Source of the DNA: CAUUFM01 sp041844335
GTDB lineage: Bacteria; Bacillota; Clostridia; Lachnospirales; Lachnospiraceae
DNA length: 7,479 nt
NCBI GenBank assembly: GCA_041844335.1
Contig: JBGZAX010000040.1
Location: 1 to 7,479, forward strand
Direction of reading: 5' to 3'
Positions 5,318 to 7,479 of the stretch are shown one piece after another. How positions within the stretch are numbered: the first letter of the stretch is position 1; each line of letters starts with the position of its first letter. The translations under genes were made by a program, and so were the position numbers. Below the pieces are notes generated by a model. It saw only the letters and a list, made by a program, of their open reading frames with translations. It was not told where the DNA came from and did no database searches.

Positions 5318-7036
5318 ATGAAGAAAAAATTGAGAGTATCGGCAATCGCAATGGCTCTTGCACTGGTATTCAGCACGAGCACGGTAAGTTCCTTGGCCTG
5401 CTCGGCAGTGTACGTAGGAAAAGATGTCAGCGCCGACGGAAGTACCATTATTGCCAGAAGTGAGGATCAGGCGTCGGGTGCATGTAACAAGATGTTTCTT
5501 GTCGTGGACAGAGTTGAAAATGTTAAGGGGAGAACACATGACGATATTCAGGGCTTCTCTTATCCGCTGCCTGCAACTACATATAAATATACTATGGTAC
5601 CTGATGCATCCGATGCGGGCGACGGAGTGTATGCGGGAGCTGCCACAAACGAGTACGGACTGAGCATTTCTGCAACAGTTTCAGCTTATCCAAGGCCTGA
5701 GGTCGAAAAGGTCGATCCCTTCGTTGAAGATGGACTGAGAGAAGCGGCAGTGACAGGGCTTCTTGCTGCGACCTGCAAGACACCGAGAGAGGCAATCAAA
5801 AAGCTTGGAGAAATATACAAAAAATACGGTTCGGGAGAAGGCAATGTAATACTGCTTGCAAACAAGGATGAGGCTTGGATATTTGAGGTATATAGCGGGC
5901 ATCTTTGGGCTGCAAAAAAGCTGGCTACGGATAAGGTTGCAGTATTTGGAAATATGTTTATGATCGATGAGGTCGAGCCTGTTCAGTCTGAAGATTTCAT
6001 ATTTCAAGAGGATCTTTTCAAGATGGCAGCTAAGCACAAATGGACGGTCAAAACAAACGGCAAGATAAATCTTGCGGCTAGCTTTGGTGAAAAGCCGGAG
6101 GACGAGTCAAATATGCGTACATGGATGGGACACAAGATATTATCACCGAATACGGTAGGGGACTATGCAACGGGACACCGATATCCTTTCCTCTACACTC
6201 CCTCTCACAAGGTTTCAGTGCTTGAGGTAATGGATATTTTGAGAAGTAGGTTTGAGGGTACCAAGCTGGATGCGTCGCTTCCGAAAAACAAATATTTGAG
6301 AGTAATCGGAGTGGAAGAACAGGCACAGATCCATGCAATACAGATTAAAGACTCATATCCTCAGGAAATAGGAGCATTGCAATGGCTGGCGTTCGGCAAT
6401 GCGGAGCATTCGGTATTTATCCCTAACTTCTCAGGAATTACGGACACTTATTCCGCATACAAGGTAGATGGAACGAAATACAATCCTAAGGGGGCATATT
6501 GGAAATATAAGAGAATCTGCGGATTGGCAAAGCAGAACAGAAGCTTTTTCGGCAAAGGCGTAAAGGATTACTGGAATTTGTATGAAACCTCTCTTTATGA
6601 TCAAATGCAGGATGCCGAAAAAACAATGATTAAATATTATAGAGAGTCACCTGAAAAAGCGAAGAAATATGTGACTGATTTGCATATGAAATTGGCGGCT
6701 AAGGGTTGCAGGGACGCGGATCATTTGTATAACGAGCTGTTGTTTTTTGTGATGGATCGCGATACCATTGAGCCGAGTATCAAACAATCAAAGCCGTTTG
6801 TAGCAGGTATTACAGTTAGTGATGCTGCGGCTGCAAAAGGATATACAGTGAGCGATTCTGGAAAAGGAGAGCCTGTTGTGCTTACAAAAGGTGCTGACAA
6901 GTATACATTTACCGTAGGGGAAAAGAAGTGCTATGTTACCAAAAACGGCAAAACGTCGGAAGTGAAAATGCGGTTTGCTCCTAAGGTAGAAAAAGGTGAG
7001 ATTTATATTCCTATGAACATAGTGGCAAGTATGTAA
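5318..7036 (+). CDS. Secreted family C69 (PepD-type) peptidase with C-terminal stalk-like domain
   Basis: This is a cysteine peptidase of the Ntn-hydrolase family C69, whose characterised members are dipeptidases. The first 27 residues are a signal peptide (MKKKLRVS, a hydrophobic core, then SSLA). Directly after comes CSAVYVGKDVSADGSTIIAR, the family's N-terminal block, with Cys28 as the nucleophile. Later family blocks are GAATNEYGLSISATVS, EGNVILLANKDEAWIFEVYSGHLWAAKKL and GNMFMIDEV. The catalytic domain runs to about residue 470. Residues about 505-572 (VVLTKGADKYTFTVGEKK to IYIPMNIVASM) resemble a copper-amine-oxidase N-terminal repeat, common in secreted clostridial proteins. The 572 residues exceed the ~470 of plain PepD because of these additions. 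Export implies action on peptides outside the cell. It stands alone behind its own promoter. By eye it is less AT-rich than the transporter genes. No terminator is seen before the insertion-sequence remnant ten bases downstream. Confidence 0.92.
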   Translation: MKKKLRVSAIAMALALVFSTSTVSSLACSAVYVGKDVSADGSTIIARSEDQASGACNKMFLVVDRVENVKGRTHDDIQGFSYPLPATTYKYTMVPDASDAGDGVYAGAATNEYGLSISATVSAYPRPEVEKVDPFVEDGLREAAVTGLLAATCKTPREAIKKLGEIYKKYGSGEGNVILLANKDEAWIFEVYSGHLWAAKKLATDKVAVFGNMFMIDEVEPVQSEDFIFQEDLFKMAAKHKWTVKTNGKINLAASFGEKPEDESNMRTWMGHKILSPNTVGDYATGHRYPFLYTPSHKVSVLEVMDILRSRFEGTKLDASLPKNKYLRVIGVEEQAQIHAIQIKDSYPQEIGALQWLAFGNAEHSVFIPNFSGITDTYSAYKVDGTKYNPKGAYWKYKRICGLAKQNRSFFGKGVKDYWNLYETSLYDQMQDAEKTMIKYYRESPEKAKKYVTDLHMKLAAKGCRDADHLYNELLFFVMDRDTIEPSIKQSKPFVAGITVSDAAAAKGYTVSDSGKGEPVVLTKGADKYTFTVGEKKCYVTKNGKTSEVKMRFAPKVEKGEIYIPMNIVASM

Positions 7037-7100
7037 TAAAGGAATAGGGCATATAAGTGTCATATTTGCTTCTTAATAAAATTAAAATATTGCAAATTTT

Positions 7101-7145
7101 ATACCCTCGTGGATTGGCGGAACGACTGCCGATACATGGGGGTAT
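7101..7145 (+). promoter_or_regulatory. Long hairpin sequestering the transposase ribosome-binding site
   Basis: Bases 7101-7120 pair with 7126-7145 around the loop AACGA. Nineteen of twenty positions pair (15 Watson-Crick, 4 G-U), with one G-A mismatch at 7112/7134. The right arm contains GGGGG (7138-7142), the only ribosome site before the ATG at 7147. The stem ends one base before that ATG. All four wobbles are G-U on the plus strand and would be A-C mismatches on the minus strand, so the structure fits the sense RNA. Such leader hairpins are known in some insertion sequences to stop transposase translation from read-through transcripts. That role is inferred here. Confidence 0.7.
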
Positions 7146-7146
7146 T

Positions 7147-7479
7147 ATGAAAAAGGTTATTTGCCCCGTTTGCGGAGGTATTTGCATAAAATATGGAAAG
7201 AATAAATCAGGAAGTCAAAGATGGTTTTGTAATGCATGTTAATCTATAACAACTCCCAAAATAGACAATAATGCTAAATGGTTAAAAATATTTTTAAAGT
7301 GGCTTTTTAGTAAAACAATACAAAAAGAAATGTAAGGAGAAGGTAGATCCTTTAGACGAAATACATCTAAGTTTTGGGATATATGGTCAATGCCACCAAA
7401 GGTAGAAGAAGTCAGAGACACCATAATCCATTAAGGTGATTTGACAATTCTTTTGAATTGGAGTATACTTTTCATATAA
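7147..7479 (+). pseudogene. IS256/IS1249-type transposase, N-terminal part, broken by nonsense codons
   Basis: The first 31 codons (from ATG 7147) encode a zinc ribbon, with CPVC near the start and CNAC at the end, around KYGKNKSGSQRWF. A TAA at 7240-7242 then interrupts. The same frame goes on with transposase-like sequence (NNAKWLKIFLKWLFSK), another TAA at 7333-7335, then GEGRSFRRNTSKFWDIW, a block I associate with IS1249-like transposases, followed by VEEVRDTIIH. A third TAA stands at 7432-7434 and a fourth at 7477-7479. After the third stop the similarity seems to continue in another frame (IGVYFSY at 7457-7477, resembling the expected DGIYL region), hinting at a frameshift as well. The stops fit point mutations because the flanking protein sequence stays in frame. 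The product is surely inactive. The family name is from memory of motifs and moderately certain. Confidence 0.75.

Larger units (their letters stand above)
7047..7479 (+). mobile_element. Left part of a decayed insertion sequence, IS256/IS1249-like
   Basis: The element is inferred from its broken transposase gene (7147 onward) and the preceding non-coding 100 bases. The left boundary is a guess. GGGCATATAAGTGT at 7047-7060 has the look of an IS256-type terminal repeat (G-rich end plus AAGTGT), but the matching right end is outside the window. A similar GGGCATAAGTGT occurs at 4661-4672. The element starts about ten bases after the peptidase stop, so its insertion may have removed that gene's original terminator. 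Confidence 0.45.

Noticed and set aside
5393..5401. Lipobox at the signal-peptide end of the peptidase
   Set aside because: The residue three before the cysteine is Ser instead of Leu/Val/Ile, and the cysteine is the expected catalytic nucleophile. Ordinary cleavage fits better, though lipidation is not excluded.
7239..7424. Minus-strand 61-codon open frame at the right end
   Set aside because: It is the reverse complement of the transposase remnant and has no independent start signal or recognisable sequence.
7240..7434. TAA codons in the transposase as recoded (read-through) sites
   Set aside because: Three stops in about 200 bases, plus a probable frameshift after the third, point to decay. 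TAA read-through is not a known feature of this element group, and other genes in the window use TAA normally as a terminator codon.

Overview
The window looks like chromosomal DNA from an AT-rich, low-GC Gram-positive anaerobe of the Clostridia type. The evidence is the strong purine-rich ribosome sites, the lipoprotein-type solute-binding protein, sigma-A-like promoters, and a secreted C69 peptidase carrying a copper-amine-oxidase-like repeat. This placement comes from general features and not from a species-level match.

Positions 3-3742 (+) are the distal part of an operon for iron-complex uptake. It begins with the C-terminal half of an exporter-type ABC protein that is cut by the left edge. 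A FecCD-type permease, a FecE-type ATPase and a lipoprotein solute-binding protein follow. The genes overlap or lie a few bases apart, so they are almost certainly co-transcribed and translationally coupled. The last three genes form a complete binding-protein-dependent importer for a siderophore, haem or similar chelate. The promoter lies left of the window. A hairpin terminator at 3812-3841 closes the operon and probably also serves the convergent gene to its right.

Positions 3915-4619 (-) encode an unrecognised membrane protein with two N-terminal membrane segments and a cytoplasmic-type tail. The roughly 700 bases from 4620 to 5317 contain no convincing gene but are not empty. They hold two candidate leftward promoters, several hairpins, a leftward coding-like stretch (4908-5126) that contains a 16-pair hairpin, an imperfect 30-bp direct repeat, and a rightward promoter for the next gene.

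Positions 5318-7036 (+) encode a secreted family C69 (PepD-type) peptidase. Its catalytic cysteine sits exactly at the predicted signal-peptide cleavage point, and it has an added C-terminal stalk-like domain. By eye it is less AT-rich than the transporter operon.

Positions about 7047-7479 (+) are the start of a decayed insertion sequence. It has a zinc-ribbon transposase of the IS256/IS1249 type interrupted by in-frame TAA stops. Just before the transposase start is a 45-nt hairpin that would bury the ribosome-binding site. This hairpin and the structured island at 4908-5126 are the two least explained signals in the window.
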